From Mayamaea pseudoterrestris (lineage: Eukaryota > Bacillariophyta > Bacillariophyceae > Sellaphorales > Sellaphoraceae), in contig BROI01000002.1 of the NCBI GenBank assembly GCA_027923505.1, positions 1,736,001-1,800,000 on the forward strand: DNA of 64,000 nucleotides, given 5' to 3'. The translations under genes were made by a program, and so were the position numbers. The notes under the pieces were generated by a model, which was not told the DNA's origin, did no database searches, and was given only the letters and a program-made list of their open reading frames with translations. Shown here one piece after another: positions 32,135 to 43,100 of the stretch. Numbering within the stretch: position 1 is the first letter of the stretch; every line of letters begins with the position of its first letter.

Positions 32135-33142
32135 CTATTTCCTTGCTCCTCGTTCTCGTCCAGTTCCAAAGTCTAGAGACTTGAAAACAAACTTGAGCCA
32201 TTCCGGTTGATTGGCATCGTCACTGTCGTCGCCGTCCTGCGTCGCAAAGGCGAATCCATAACTTGCCGCCAACACGGCAAGGTTCAACGCCCAAATAATT
32301 TCGGTATCTCGTGTCAGCACTGGCGCCAGCAAGCTAATGAGCGGCGTGCCCAAAAACGCAATATCTAGCGCCTTCTTTTCAAATCCCTTGGGCCGCCGAC
32401 TCCGCAACGACGGCACGACAAAAAGCCACCACCACCAGTAGCCAAGCACCTTGATGGAAATATCCATGTTATACGAGTAAAACCATCCAAAGCCACCGAA
32501 CAGTGATTCCGGATGCGTCGCCATGACATAGGAAAGACCAAAGCTTGCCACGGCTTGAAACAGAAATACATTCTTGAGCCAGCCTCGAAAGACGGATCTT
32601 CGCTCCATGAGCAAGTCGCCTTCCTTCTTTTGAATCTTTTTGCGCAAAACGTCAGCATCCGAGCCGCCGCCACCGGCGTCGCATTGCGCCGTTGTGAGAA
32701 AGGAAATGCTTAATTCATCGTTACCGCTGGACGCAGCGGCACCAATAACTTTTGCTCCCGTCAGCTGCGCCAACTGACTCCGCATCGAATACAAGTCCCG
32801 CTCCAAGTTGACCACCTTGGCCGGATTCAGCAGCTCATCCAGTGATACTCCAAAGTCTCGCTGAATGCCTTGATCAATGGCAACCACAAAGGGATCGTCC
32901 GAGGTCAAATCGCCCTCCTGCGGCAAGCTCCATCCAACGTTGGACAAGGCTGATTCTGTTTCGGCGCGCACTTGGTTCTGTTGCATCTCTTGGTCTGTTG
33001 GTGACATGTATAGTGGTTGTTTTGACTTTAAATTATGCCGTGCTTGATGAAAATTTCTGTAGGATATTGATTGTCTCGCTGGAGCAAATGCACCGACATG
33101 ATGCGTAATACATGCAACTGCTGCAAGTATTAGCAAATTCAT
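32135..33142 (-). CDS. Plastid membrane protein, unknown function
   Basis: 335 residues when started at MNLLILAAVACITHHVGAFAP (ATG at 33142). This gives a textbook bipartite plastid signal: a hydrophobic signal peptide, then GAFAP with Phe at the cleavage site, then a Ser/Arg transit region. The frame is open 73 codons further upstream, but that text is not protein-like. The soluble part (about 60-190) includes a coiled segment (VVNLERDLYSMRSQLAQL). Four likely membrane helices follow: VFLFQAVASFGLSYVMA, VLGYWWWWLFVVPSL, IAFLGTPLISLLAPVL and IWALNLAVLAASYGFAFA. The C-terminus is hydrophilic. I do not recognise the family. It is divergent from the glutaredoxin gene; both are predicted plastid proteins. 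Confidence 0.75.
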   Translation of the reverse strand: MNLLILAAVACITHHVGAFAPARQSISYRNFHQARHNLKSKQPLYMSPTDQEMQQNQVRAETESALSNVGWSLPQEGDLTSDDPFVVAIDQGIQRDFGVSLDELLNPAKVVNLERDLYSMRSQLAQLTGAKVIGAAASSGNDELSISFLTTAQCDAGGGGSDADVLRKKIQKKEGDLLMERRSVFRGWLKNVFLFQAVASFGLSYVMATHPESLFGGFGWFYSYNMDISIKVLGYWWWWLFVVPSLRSRRPKGFEKKALDIAFLGTPLISLLAPVLTRDTEIIWALNLAVLAASYGFAFATQDGDDSDDANQPEWLKFVFKSLDFGTGRERGARK

Positions 33143-33454
33143 TCTGAATACAATATACAACCAAAATATGGAGCCTTGATGTCTTTGGCTTGTCTCTCTT
33201 GACTCGAGTTGAAGAAGAATGCAAGAATGCCATGGTGTCGCGCTCATTTTCGTTGTCGACTGACGCACAAAACGATTACCGCTACGACGTTTGTAGATAC
33301 GCAGTGCGACATGATCGTGACAAGCAACGATGACGTTTCTCGCGGCGCCCGCGAACTCCACCCTTCAACCTCCGTTCACTTATTTCCATCATCGTCCATC
33401 ATTCGGACGACGATTGACGACGTAGCATTCGTCTGCTAGACTACATTAACAATA
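33143..33454. promoter_or_regulatory. Divergent promoter region shared by two plastid-protein genes
   Basis: 312 bp between the ATGs of the plastid membrane protein and the glutaredoxin. It could be a bidirectional promoter. No clear TATA box or repeated element was seen. Confidence 0.35.
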
Positions 33455-34414
33455 ATGAGACTGCTTCGTCCGACACTGATGCTCTTCTTGGGCTCATCAA
33501 GGGCCTTTCAACCAGCCATTGCAAACAGGTGCTTGTCTCGCGCAGCTACTTCCTCCCTTTCTGCCTTTACACATTTCAAAACACTTCGAAACATGTCGAC
33601 GGAATCAACCGAAACGGATACTCCCGTCGAAAGTAGCAATAGCAATAGCAACATTGTTCCATTCACGAAACCGGAACGCGTCATTCACTCCGACTTGCCC
33701 GTCGTCTACGTCTACGACCACTGCCCCTTTTGCGTCCGCGTGCGACTGGCGCTCGGCCTCAAGAACATCAAGCACACGGCACTCTTTCTCGCCAATGACG
33801 ATGTCAAGACACCAACCGCACTCATTGGCAAAAAGATTGCTCCCATTTTCGAGTGGAAGGAAGCCAACATTGTCATGCCAGAGTCAATGGATATCATCAA
33901 GCTCATTGACAGCGACGAACGATTCGGAGCGCCCCACTTGATCAAGCCTTCCTCGGGCCGCACCGACCTCAAAGACTGGCAGTCGAGCACGCGCGACTTG
34001 CTGCGCGTGCTGCAGCGACCGCGCTACGTGGCGACTGGCTTGCTTCCAGAGTTTCAGCAGCTGGATGGCCGTCACGCGTTCATCTTCAAGCATGAAATGC
34101 CTCCCTACAATAAGGAGTCATGGAAGGAACTACCAATGAAGGAGAAGCTTGCTATATACGCCGAAGCCATGTCCAAGGACCCGGCCGATGACATTGAGGA
34201 GTTGAACCGCAAGTTGGTGGAACTGAACGATATTGTCACGTGCGAGCATCACTGCTCGCCGGGTGGACTATGTTTGGATGACATTGATTTATTTTCGCGT
34301 CTGCGAAGTATTACCATTATACGAGGCGTGGAATGGCCGAGCAAGCTGCGAAAGTATATGAATCATTTGAGTGAAATTGCGGACGTGCCATTGTACGATG
34401 AAATGGCGTTGTAA
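33455..34414 (+). CDS. Glutaredoxin 2 (GST-fold), plastid-targeted
   Basis: 319 residues, single exon. The N-terminal signal peptide (LLRPTLMLFLGSS) is followed by RAFQP, a plastid-type ASAFAP variant, and a Ser/Thr-rich linker to about residue 75. The mature part matches bacterial glutaredoxin 2: VVYVYDHCPFCVRVRLALGL carries the CPFC dithiol site, then LANDDVKTPTALIGKKIAPI with the cis-Pro loop and MPESMDIIKLID, which together bind glutathione. The C-terminal all-helical GST-like domain includes LRKYMNHLSEIADVPLYDE. The enzyme reduces disulfides using glutathione. E. coli Grx2 is about 215 residues; the extra length here is targeting sequence and a loop with CEHHCSPGGLC. Confidence 0.88.
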   Translation: MRLLRPTLMLFLGSSRAFQPAIANRCLSRAATSSLSAFTHFKTLRNMSTESTETDTPVESSNSNSNIVPFTKPERVIHSDLPVVYVYDHCPFCVRVRLALGLKNIKHTALFLANDDVKTPTALIGKKIAPIFEWKEANIVMPESMDIIKLIDSDERFGAPHLIKPSSGRTDLKDWQSSTRDLLRVLQRPRYVATGLLPEFQQLDGRHAFIFKHEMPPYNKESWKELPMKEKLAIYAEAMSKDPADDIEELNRKLVELNDIVTCEHHCSPGGLCLDDIDLFSRLRSITIIRGVEWPSKLRKYMNHLSEIADVPLYDEMAL

Positions 34415-34758
34415 AATTGTAGGCGGCCATGTTGATGTATCACTATAGCTTGAGTCTTTTTTCACTGTTACGTTTAACAAGCGGGTCGTTTTCATGTGCT
34501 GATGTATTTATACATGGTTGGCTGTAGCTGCATGACTAATGTGGCAAGGCAGCGTGGGTTGACTGCAAATCATGCATATCCGCAAACCTTTTACAACTTT
34601 GACATGCACCACTTTTGACGATACAAAAATGTTTCATAAAGTGTAGATATTAACTTGTAAACGAGATATATATCGACCAGTAATAAGTTAACGCGTCGGA
34701 GAACTCATTTGCAAAGCTACCCATTGATATACTCGCTCACTTGCTGCTCCCTTTTAAA
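34415..34758. other. AT-rich convergent gap
   Basis: 344 bp between convergent stops (glutaredoxin on plus, disordered protein on minus). It is AT-rich around 34620-34690, consistent with two poly(A) regions. Nothing else recognised. Confidence 0.4.
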
Positions 34759-35358
34759 TTAATGATTCGAATCGTCCATGTCCGTCATGAACCTTCTCGA
34801 ATGAGCATTGTCTCCGCTTCCGCCTCCTTGTCCATTGGGCTGGCGACAATCCAAATCGGCCCAAGCGTTTCTGACTCGCTCCAAAAGTCCGTTGAATTTG
34901 GGCAGTCGAATGCTTCGTGGCAATCGCAGTCGATTAGTATTTCCGTAGCGTTTACTCTTTCGACTCTTATGATGATGACTGCTTTCATTGGCACTATCCG
35001 ACGAGCAAGCGGATGTGGATGGATCGTTGCTATTGTTGTTGTACTCATTGTTGGAGCGAAAGGGCAGCAAGTTTTCAAAGGACGCGTTGGAATCTTGACG
35101 AGACGGCGCTGCTGCCATCGAGTTGAATCTGTGAGTATCATCATGATTGCTTTCGCTTGGATCGTCGAGAAAGATTGGACGTTTGCGGGGTGCCTGCTTG
35201 GCTGCTACTGGCGCTGATGCCGACTCGCTTGACCTGGGCTCGCGTTGCTTCTTGCTGTTGAGCTTTGGCCCCGCGACGGAGTCGTTGCGAATCTTGGCGC
35301 GCAGCTCCTTCGAAACGTTATCGTCGCACTTGATTCCGGTTTGAGCAAATGCTACCAT
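34759..35358 (-). CDS. Small disordered Ser/Asn-rich protein, unknown function
   Basis: 199 residues starting MVAFAQTGIKCDDNVSKELR. It is rich in Ser, Asn and basic residues, with a short helix LPKFNGLLERVRNAWADLD near the C-terminus followed by a Gly-rich tail. No signal peptide, membrane helix or recognised domain. Support is the intact frame, a good start context (acc ATG g) and spacing from its neighbours. It is divergent from the split membrane gene, with 322 bp between starts. Confidence 0.55.
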   Translation of the reverse strand: MVAFAQTGIKCDDNVSKELRAKIRNDSVAGPKLNSKKQREPRSSESASAPVAAKQAPRKRPIFLDDPSESNHDDTHRFNSMAAAPSRQDSNASFENLLPFRSNNEYNNNSNDPSTSACSSDSANESSHHHKSRKSKRYGNTNRLRLPRSIRLPKFNGLLERVRNAWADLDCRQPNGQGGGSGDNAHSRRFMTDMDDSNH

Positions 35359-35680
35359 GGTATCGTTATTCTGAGATTAGAGAAAGAGATGCAGCAACGT
35401 CCATGGAGAGTCGGATGAAAATGAGATGCACATCATTCGATCCATTGGCACCGCGCCGCTTCAAGACCGCAGTCGTGCGCAAGGACGAATGACCCAATGG
35501 AAACGTCCGGGGGCGTATCAGGCCCAATCAATCTTGTAACGCCCCCTGCCTAATGACCGTACGGAGTATCTTTTCAAATGTCACACTTTTCATTCGCGCT
35601 TTCGTGCCGGTTTCGCCAGATTTTGCGATCTTTCGTTTCTTCGATGCATTCGCCATCCGCCATACACTTGCCTCAACACC
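35359..35680. promoter_or_regulatory. Divergent promoter region
   Basis: 322 bp between the small disordered protein and the membrane gene. No repeats or clear core-promoter motif seen. Confidence 0.3.
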
Positions 35681-36025
35681 ATGTCGTCGTCAAGCGCTTC
35701 CTTCCATCGCAAGGTGCTCTGCTCCAGTCTAGGTGTAGTGCTTGGAGCATGGGCCTTTTACATGACGCAAAAACTCATTGTTGAACCAGAGTTTGTCTCC
35801 ATTGGCAAAACATGCAGCAACCACGGAGCAGATTCCGACGTTGACGACGATCAACTCCACGCTTACGAGCCACTCCTTGGATTCAAAGTGCTGGAACCCT
35901 TTGTGTGCCTCATGACGCAGTTCATGCACCAGTTAGTCGAGTCACATCCAGCCGGTTTGTTGACGTGGGGCACCACCATGATGATCGCCTTGCCAGCAAT
36001 TTGTCTCATGCTAGTGGAGGCGGGG

Positions 36026-36186
36026 TGACATACCGTACAGGTTTGATCAAAGAGTGAAATTATGATAGAAGTGCTTATGCTACTTTTGGTGCAGAAAGGT
36101 GTGATGTGGCCTCTCGAAGGCTACTCTTCAAGTTCCACGGGGAACCTATCACCCGGTATTCCAGGCGGCACTTCCACGTCATGGCA
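36026..36186. repeat. Left LTR (161 bp)
   Basis: It starts TGACATACCG and ends CGTCATGGCA. By base-by-base reading it is identical to the copy at 39111-39271. In element orientation (minus strand) this is the 3' LTR. Confidence 0.9.
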
Positions 36187-38273
36187 TTCGCTTCCCGATT
36201 GGAGCTGTTAAGATTGATAAGGAGAGATGTATCTGCTATGAACCTTCTGGCAGATGATACCCTTGATGATTTTGACGGTGCCAATCGCATCAACTTTGTC
36301 GACACGGTAAGGGCCGCCTCGAGGTGCGTTAAAGAGACATTTAAATCCAGTTCCGTTGAGTAACACTTGGTTATGCGTGTAGGACTTGATTGCGTACATG
36401 AGCTCAAAGCTTGGCTCTGCTGTTGCCTTGCGTTTTGCCAAGGACTTTAAACCCTCCGATAAGAGGATTGGCCATTGTAAGCGTATTTAAGCTTGTGTAT
36501 TGTATGCCGTCTGTATTGACGGTGGTCCAACCAAATCCACATAGACGCATTGCTATGGGTGGTCGTCAATTGCTGGCTCAAGCAGAGATGCTTGGCGAAT
36601 GGCTGCATCCTGAGCGTTTACTCACCAGGACGGCGCAAATTGTTATCGCTCGCAATGAGCGCAGATCACTCAAAATGAGTGTCGAACACTCGCAATGAGC
36701 ATGAAATGAAGGTCTTCCCTTTGAAACGATAAGCTCAAAGTCTTCAAAAATGTCTTTTGGGAATGCGTTGGATGAAGATGAACAATCGCGAGAACTCTGT
36801 CTCTATTGAGTGGTTCTTTGGCAATCGTCTGCGGCCGCATAAGGAAACAAGTAGATTCAAGTTCCATAATTCATCCAAGAGCAAGCATTGCGCTGCTACT
36901 CGCACGAAACATCCTTTCGTCGTGTTGCGACAATAAGTCAGTTTCTAAAATGGCTGCATATTTGCCATGCGACACGATTCAGTGTGTCTGGAGCTCAGAA
37001 GGATGCTGTTCCTTGAGACTCAGTTTTGATAACTCAAACAACTCAAAGCATCAGCCACTTGGTTGTAGAAACACTGGGCCAGGCATCGTCATCCATGGAT
37101 GCGCTTGAAACCTGCTTGGTCGTTGGTTGGTTGCGTGGTCGTAAATTCGACATTTGGCTTTGTGCATTGCACGCCCCAAGAGGACGCCCAAAGTGGAAAT
37201 TTATATACACTCGTTGCGGGCTTGTCGCTCTGTTCTCCCCCATGAAAATTTCCGCGGGGTTGGAATTTGTTGTTGGTAACGTTGCGAGCTGAAAGCTGCA
37301 AGGCGAAAATTCGCTTCCATTTTATAGGATGTGAGATGCTCAAAGGGTTCGAGCTTTGTGGCCAAAGGCACTTGTTGTATGAAGATGAATGCGCAGCCAG
37401 CGCAAGATTGAAATAAGAGACTGTTTCAGTCGTTTGGGTGCCGAGTTGTACCGGCGACACAACGATGTTGTGGTTGAAAGAGCAAGCGCACTGCTCACTG
37501 CTCAGTGACTCAGCTGCGCGCTTCGCGCTGCTGTCATATGTTCCATTATGGAAGTATGTTGCATTGCCTATTAGATTGGCAGTAGAATGGGTGTAGCGCA
37601 TCAGTCGCTTCCATGAGTAGCTTTCCGTTTGGAAGAGCTTGTTGATGGACGTTCAAACTTGGAACGATCGTCGGCTCGTCGGCTGGCTTTAAGCTAGCGT
37701 TTGCATGAGGAACAGTCAAATTGTTCCATTGAGTGGCTTTATAACCATAGAGATTGAGCATTTTCAATGCTGCCGTTAGATCCCGCTTGTAGCGGAGGTT
37801 TGTTTTATACATTGCGCGAGGCGCGTCGTCGTTTGCTTGGGTTTGCTCAAGGCGAAGGCGTTCAGAATTCCGAGTTTGAATTCCAGATTCCAAATTCTTA
37901 TGGAAGGTGAAACTCCAGTTAGGTTAGAGTTCATGCAATTTGCTGCGACGAAACGTCGTCGTTTGTTTGCCAAAGAGGCTTTCCCTTGGTTGTATTGATC
38001 ATATAGATCATTTAGAATGTATGTGTATACACGTCGCTATTGCACGACAAGAAGCCTGTATTCAGGATATGTAAAGAGCTTCATTGGCTCGGAGCTACTA
38101 ACGTCTTAAATCGCTACCTTAATAGGTCGATGTGCAATGTGCTTCGTTTGTTAGTGCTGATTGCAAGTCTCCATATGGGACAGCAAGTAACGCATGATTT
38201 TAGCGTGGTCAAAAGCGCAATATTTAGCGCGGTTCAAAAGGGTTTGAAAAACCTGTTGAAAATGCTTGGCGTA

Positions 38274-38850
38274 GCGTATAGCGTAGCGCCTTCTTTGTAA
38301 AAGCGTGTCGTCCAATTTGGTACGAACAAGATCTGAGTCCTTCCATCGGGTACTCATTGTCTTTGAAAATATGACGGACTCATTGCGATTCCCATTGGTA
38401 GGCGCAAGTATTCAAAGTCCTTGAGTTTGCATTGCCGCTTGCTGTACTTGGCAGTCGTTGACTGAAGAATTTGCTTGGACTGACGATGGATTGTTAATAT
38501 GTCGTCGTCGTCGTCGTCATGATTGAGACTTTTGGGGTTTTCAGCGATGGAATTTCATTCGCATTCAGTGGAGCTGCCACTTAAAGTGTGCTTTGCTTCT
38601 TGAAACTTAGCATTAGTCGTATTGAATTGACTGGAATGCAGTATTTGTAGCCGATGAGTTGGCGTTGCGTATCGTGGAGCGCCTTGTATAAGCGTGTCGT
38701 CCAAATTGATACGAACAATATTTGAGTCCTTCTATTGGGTACTCATTGTTTTTGAAAACAGTTTGGGCTTAAGGCGATTCCCATTGGTAACCGCATGTGC
38801 TTGGAGTCGTTGACTTTAGCTTTGGCTGTCGCTTGCCGTAGTGCGTCTCC
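38274..38850. repeat. Imperfect direct duplication inside the LTR element
   Basis: A block of about 180 bp starting near 38274 recurs near 38668, about 395 bp further on. Shared text includes AAGCGTGTCGTCCAA, GAGTCCTT, GGGTACTCATTGT and GGCGATTCCCATTGGTA-like segments, with many substitutions. This shows an older internal duplication, so the interior is more worn than the LTRs suggest. Confidence 0.65.
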
Positions 38851-39110
38851 GCATGCGACGGATGACGAATCCATTCGAATAAAATCGTTCTGGATTGTTT
38901 TGTTCACGCCCGAAGGCTGCGTGTGATTGCGTTTGCAATTCACTTGCATTTTCTCTGGTGTGGTTGGAGCTCCTTTGCCAGAGGTTTCCTTTGCAGGAGG
39001 GGAATGGCGCGTTTCGCGCGTCGAATTGCTGCTCCGCGTGCCGCGCACGTCAGAGTCATCGACAGTCACTATCATTGTCAAAAATGTAGGCTCGTGAAGT
39101 GTTAACACTA

Positions 39111-39271
39111 TGACATACCGTACAGGTTTGATCAAAGAGTGAAATTATGATAGAAGTGCTTATGCTACTTTTGGTGCAGAAAGGTGTGATGTGGCCTCTC
39201 GAAGGCTACTCTTCAAGTTCCACGGGGAACCTATCACCCGGTATTCCAGGCGGCACTTCCACGTCATGGCA
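39111..39271. repeat. Right LTR (161 bp)
   Basis: Identical by eye to 36026-36186. It is followed by CGGGG, the second copy of the target duplication. In element orientation this is the 5' LTR. Confidence 0.9.
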
Positions 39272-40124
39272 CGGGGCGCTCGGAAGCTTATGGAATCATC
39301 AAGTATCCCATGCTGATTGGAATCTTGTATCAAGTGCTTGGCATATAAGTCATTTTTCCACTGCTGTGGGTGCCAGCCTACTGCTTTGGACGAAACGATA
39401 GTGGTGTCGTCAGTTCCGTTCGCGCCAAGGCGAGTTTTCCGTTGAGCTTGTTCATGCTAATCTTGACGATTCTATTGTTCACCTTGGATACGAAATCATA
39501 TGCCTGGACACTGACGGCAGGAACGCTTGGTGGACCGGCAGTGGTCATGATTGCTCCAACTGTCTTGTACTGGTTGGATCCGCCATCACAAACTTCAACG
39601 ACTCCATCGCCACTGGCCCAAAAGCAAAGCTCCCAGCTGATTGCCATGGCGTACGGTGCAAGCGGAGTCGTTTCGTTGCTCGGATGGTACTTTCTCTTAT
39701 ATGTGGCGTGGACGCGCTACGAAACGAACGTTGCAGCCTTTCTATCCGACGTTTGGGGAGCAACGTCCAATCCGTTTGTTCGTTTCATGACGATTGACGC
39801 CTTGGTCTTGTGGCTGGCTGTCTTGATTCACATTGGTTTTCGCAACGTTGGGAGCGCGGTGGAAGCGGTCCTGCTGACACCTTTGTTTGGACCTGGAGCG
39901 GCATGCGCCATGGCGCTTTCGGGCGTTGAAACAATGGAGGAGCAAAAGTTGAAACGTGATTGAATTGTGTATGACGAAAGATCATTCGAATATCATTAAC
40001 AGACTGATATAGCAGATACAGTGTACACTATATATTTTATAGCTGAAGTTTAACGTCTTCAGCGAGTAGCAATGTTGTAATTGTTGCGGATGTATAGAGT
40101 AACATCATACAGGAGTTATTGTTC

Positions 40125-43100
40125 TCAGCTGGACGGCGTCTCCGATATGGCGACTGTCGAGTAGCTGTCACCAAGCTTCGAATAATCCTTGCTTTTATGA
40201 TCCATTTCTCGTGGCTGCAGTGCCAGTGACGAGCCGTCAAACGATGCAAAGCTATCACTGGACGTTGTTCGGGCAACTGGAGCTGGTGCGCGGACCATTC
40301 CAAAAAAGTGTCCCTTTGATCTCGTCGTCGAATCAGCTGGGAAGCATGGCTCGAAATCACTGGACCAATCTGCTGCATCAACAGACGCCAGACTGGACGA
40401 GCATTCCTTGGCAAAGCTCAGCTTGGCAGGAATCTTTCCAGAACCAAAGAATGAGCTACGACGACGAGGCTTGGCAATGGCTGATAGCTTTTCCGAGTTC
40501 GATTTAGTTGAAAACGGCATTTTCCCAGTGAGTATAGCATTCAAACTTAGCTGTCGAGGCGCATAAATCTCGCCAGTGATTTGTTGATCTTTCTCGTGTT
40601 CAGCAGTGATCCCCTTCGTCACAGAGGACGCGACAAAATGAGCGCCGTCATCATATGATGCAAAACTTGATTGACTTTGATCGGACATGCCTCGCACTAT
40701 GCCTTGAGCAATTGTGGACCCGACATCATCATTCGTCGCAAAGCTCGCGTTACTATGGTCAGATCTTGATCGACGTGCGTTAAATCCAATGCCCAAAAAC
40801 GATCCACGATGAGTTGCTTTCGCAGGCGTAGCCTCGCTTCCACTGTCATATGATGCAAAGCTGCTTTGTGATCCTTGTGACGATGATCGCGACACGGGTC
40901 CGAAACCAAGGAACGACCCTCTTCGCCCAGCTTTTCTTTGGCTGATTGGTGGCTGATATGATTCATTTGAACCATCAAATGACGCAAAACTGCTGTCCGA
41001 CTCAAAAATTGCACCTTGCTTGCTGCTGCCGCCCAGACCAAAGAAAGAGGCACGCCGCTGGGTTCGTTGGCCATTGTTTACCGAACGAAGCGCATCGACT
41101 CCCGAGGTTGCATGCGACTGGTTGATTCCAGTTCTTGTCGTCGTTCTACCTTCGTCGTCAGAATGTGTTAGTGCCTCCTCAGCCGATGATTCGCTACCTT
41201 TTTCACATGACGCAACAACCGAAACACGCCGAGCCGGCATTCGCAAAATATCGGTTGATGCTTTCCGGGCAAGGCGAGCATGATTGCGTTGTGCACTGTG
41301 CGGCGGTTCCAGTGAATGGCATCGCGTCGGCTTCCGTCCTGTCGCCACTGACCCACGTCTTGGAACAGGAAGAGGCGCCGAGTCGGAGGATGCACGAGGC
41401 AGTGCGTTTCCAATTGCTGAAGCAGATAGCTGTGGTTTCCGAATAACCAGATTAGAGCTCATTGCACCTTTTAATCCATGGTTGCTGCCAAAGAATGAGC
41501 TTCGTCGTCTTGCCTTTGGCGCATCAACGACGCCACTATGGAACATGGCACTATATCTTGAAGGTCGCAAAATTGATACAGGGGCAGTGTTCAGTTTTGC
41601 TGTAACAAGTCCTACTGCAGATTGTGGTCCATTCTCGGAGGTGGCGGAAGAATCCAATCGCTTACTTGGCGATTGCGGACTGCGTAACATGGAAATAGGT
41701 ACTAAATCAAGCATCGCAGAAGAGAGGGAGTCGCCGTCGTCTGCTGCTCCATCCGTGTCATCGTCATCGGAGGATGAGCTTAAAGAGATGAAATCACTGG
41801 GATCGTCGTCAGGTAATGGTAGCTTAACTGCTGGCGAGTCGTAAGTCAATGGACTCGGCACACGTGAACATGCCATGTCATCAAACCTTAAAGCCGCAGC
41901 CCATTTGCGCTGCGTTATAATTGCGGGTTTATCGACAGCCATCATCTCTTCCGAAGTAAAATCGTCACTGTCACCAGGCATGTACATGGGTTCGTACTCG
42001 AGCGCGACTCGATCTTCATCAAGAATCCGACTTCGGCGAAAAGGATTCTTAATCCCAATGCCGCTGTCTACCGATGCACTCCTTTGAAATGAAGGACGCA
42101 TCATGGAACTCCCGACAAAAGCTGAGGGAGACTCATTTGATCCACCGAAAAAGGAGCTTCGGCGACGTGCTCGTGATGTAGGGAAGGAAGGCGCAATGTC
42201 AGGGGCTAAAGCGGATTGGTTCTTGCCCATGGATACCCTCCGCGGAACCAAACTGCTTATAAAAGAATCACGCCGTTTTGACTTGCCAGTCACCGCCTGA
42301 CTAACAACTTTTTCTGTCTCAACATCGTGTATCCATCGAGATTTGGAAGGACTCGACGGCATTATTGCACTCAAAAATGACCCTCGTCGCTCTTTTCCTC
42401 GTCCAGGTGACACCACCGGCGACGCAGTAGCAAGATTACTGTCGCTGTTACCCTCTGCAATCTTGTTGCCAAACAATGACAAGCGTCGTCGTGGTCGAGG
42501 AACGTCAAGCTCCACTTTTTCTTCAGCGTCGTCGTCTTTCTTATCATCATCCAACGACACTTTTATAGTTTCCTTTGGCTTGCTGCAGGCCACAGATTTT
42601 CTTCGCTCCGGCATGCGAGGGCTCAAAGCACTGTCGGCTGAAACATTTCGTCGCAAATTAGGTTCGGGCCGTCCCATCAAATTGGGCGAGAATGTTAAAG
42701 GCTTGTCGCCATATATTGAATCGTCATCGTCCGTAAACGGCAAGCCTACTATGTTATCAAAGGTATTTCGACGATTACGATTCGCCATTGCACAAGGGAC
42801 TGGTGTATTGCTAAAACTGGATTCAGAAGTTTGCTTCTGCAAACGAGGTTCGAAACTAGCCTTGGCTAGCTCAAAGCTATCACTGCAACCAAGGCTCGGT
42901 ACCTCGCTGACGCGCGGCGGACTCGATGGCGCTGTAGCCAGTGACAACGGCTGCATGGGAGATTCGTCGTCGTGGCAATTAGTGCATTCCGTCGAAGAAG
43001 CTAGCAGTTCATCCTCCTCTCCAAATGGATCGCACTCTGCCGTGACAAAATTGGATGCTCGTCGCTGCGGCTTGGTCGGGCTTGACTCTGGCGATCTTCG

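Larger units (their letters stand above)
36026..39271 (-). mobile_element. LTR retrotransposon, Ty3/gypsy-like, non-autonomous
   Basis: Element of 3246 bp: LTR 36026-36186, internal region 36187-39110, LTR 39111-39271. The LTRs begin TG and end CA. The element is flanked by a 5-bp target duplication, CGGGG (36021-36025 and 39272-39276). On the minus strand, a purine-rich run (GGGAAGCGAA) sits directly before the 3' LTR, as a polypurine tract should. Next to it (36208-36441, minus) a frame ends with NAPRGGPYRVDKVDAIGTV and KGIICQKVHSRYISPYQS, which fits the GPY/F module at the end of Ty3/gypsy integrases. Little else in the interior is recognisable as gag-pol, so the copy is defective and was probably mobilised by another element. 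By eye the two LTRs are identical, so the insertion is recent. Confidence 0.82.
35681..39963 (+). pseudogene. Multi-pass membrane protein gene split by an LTR element
   Basis: Host coding sequence lies at 35681-36025 and 39277-39963. The LTR element and one copy of its 5-bp duplication lie between. Ignoring them, the host frame runs straight through (..LMLVEAG / RSEAYGIIKYPMLIGILY..), so the gene was a single open frame of about 343 codons before insertion. The product has an N-terminal anchor (VLCSSLGVVLGAWAFYM) and about seven hydrophobic segments, including TMMIALPAICLMLV, PLSLFMLILTILLFTL, VVSLLGWYFLLYVAW and ALVLWLAVLIHIGF. The C-terminus is charged (EEQKLKRD). A second lesion, an in-frame TAA at 39346-39348 (GILYQVLGI stop VIFPLLW), lies in the 3' part. 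I do not recognise the family. The gene is almost certainly inactive on this haplotype. Confidence 0.75.

Noticed and set aside
37340-37365. tRNA B-box-like GGTTCGAG inside the LTR element
   Set aside because: The flanking bases do not form an acceptor stem or a full cloverleaf. No convincing tRNA or rRNA gene was found anywhere in the window.
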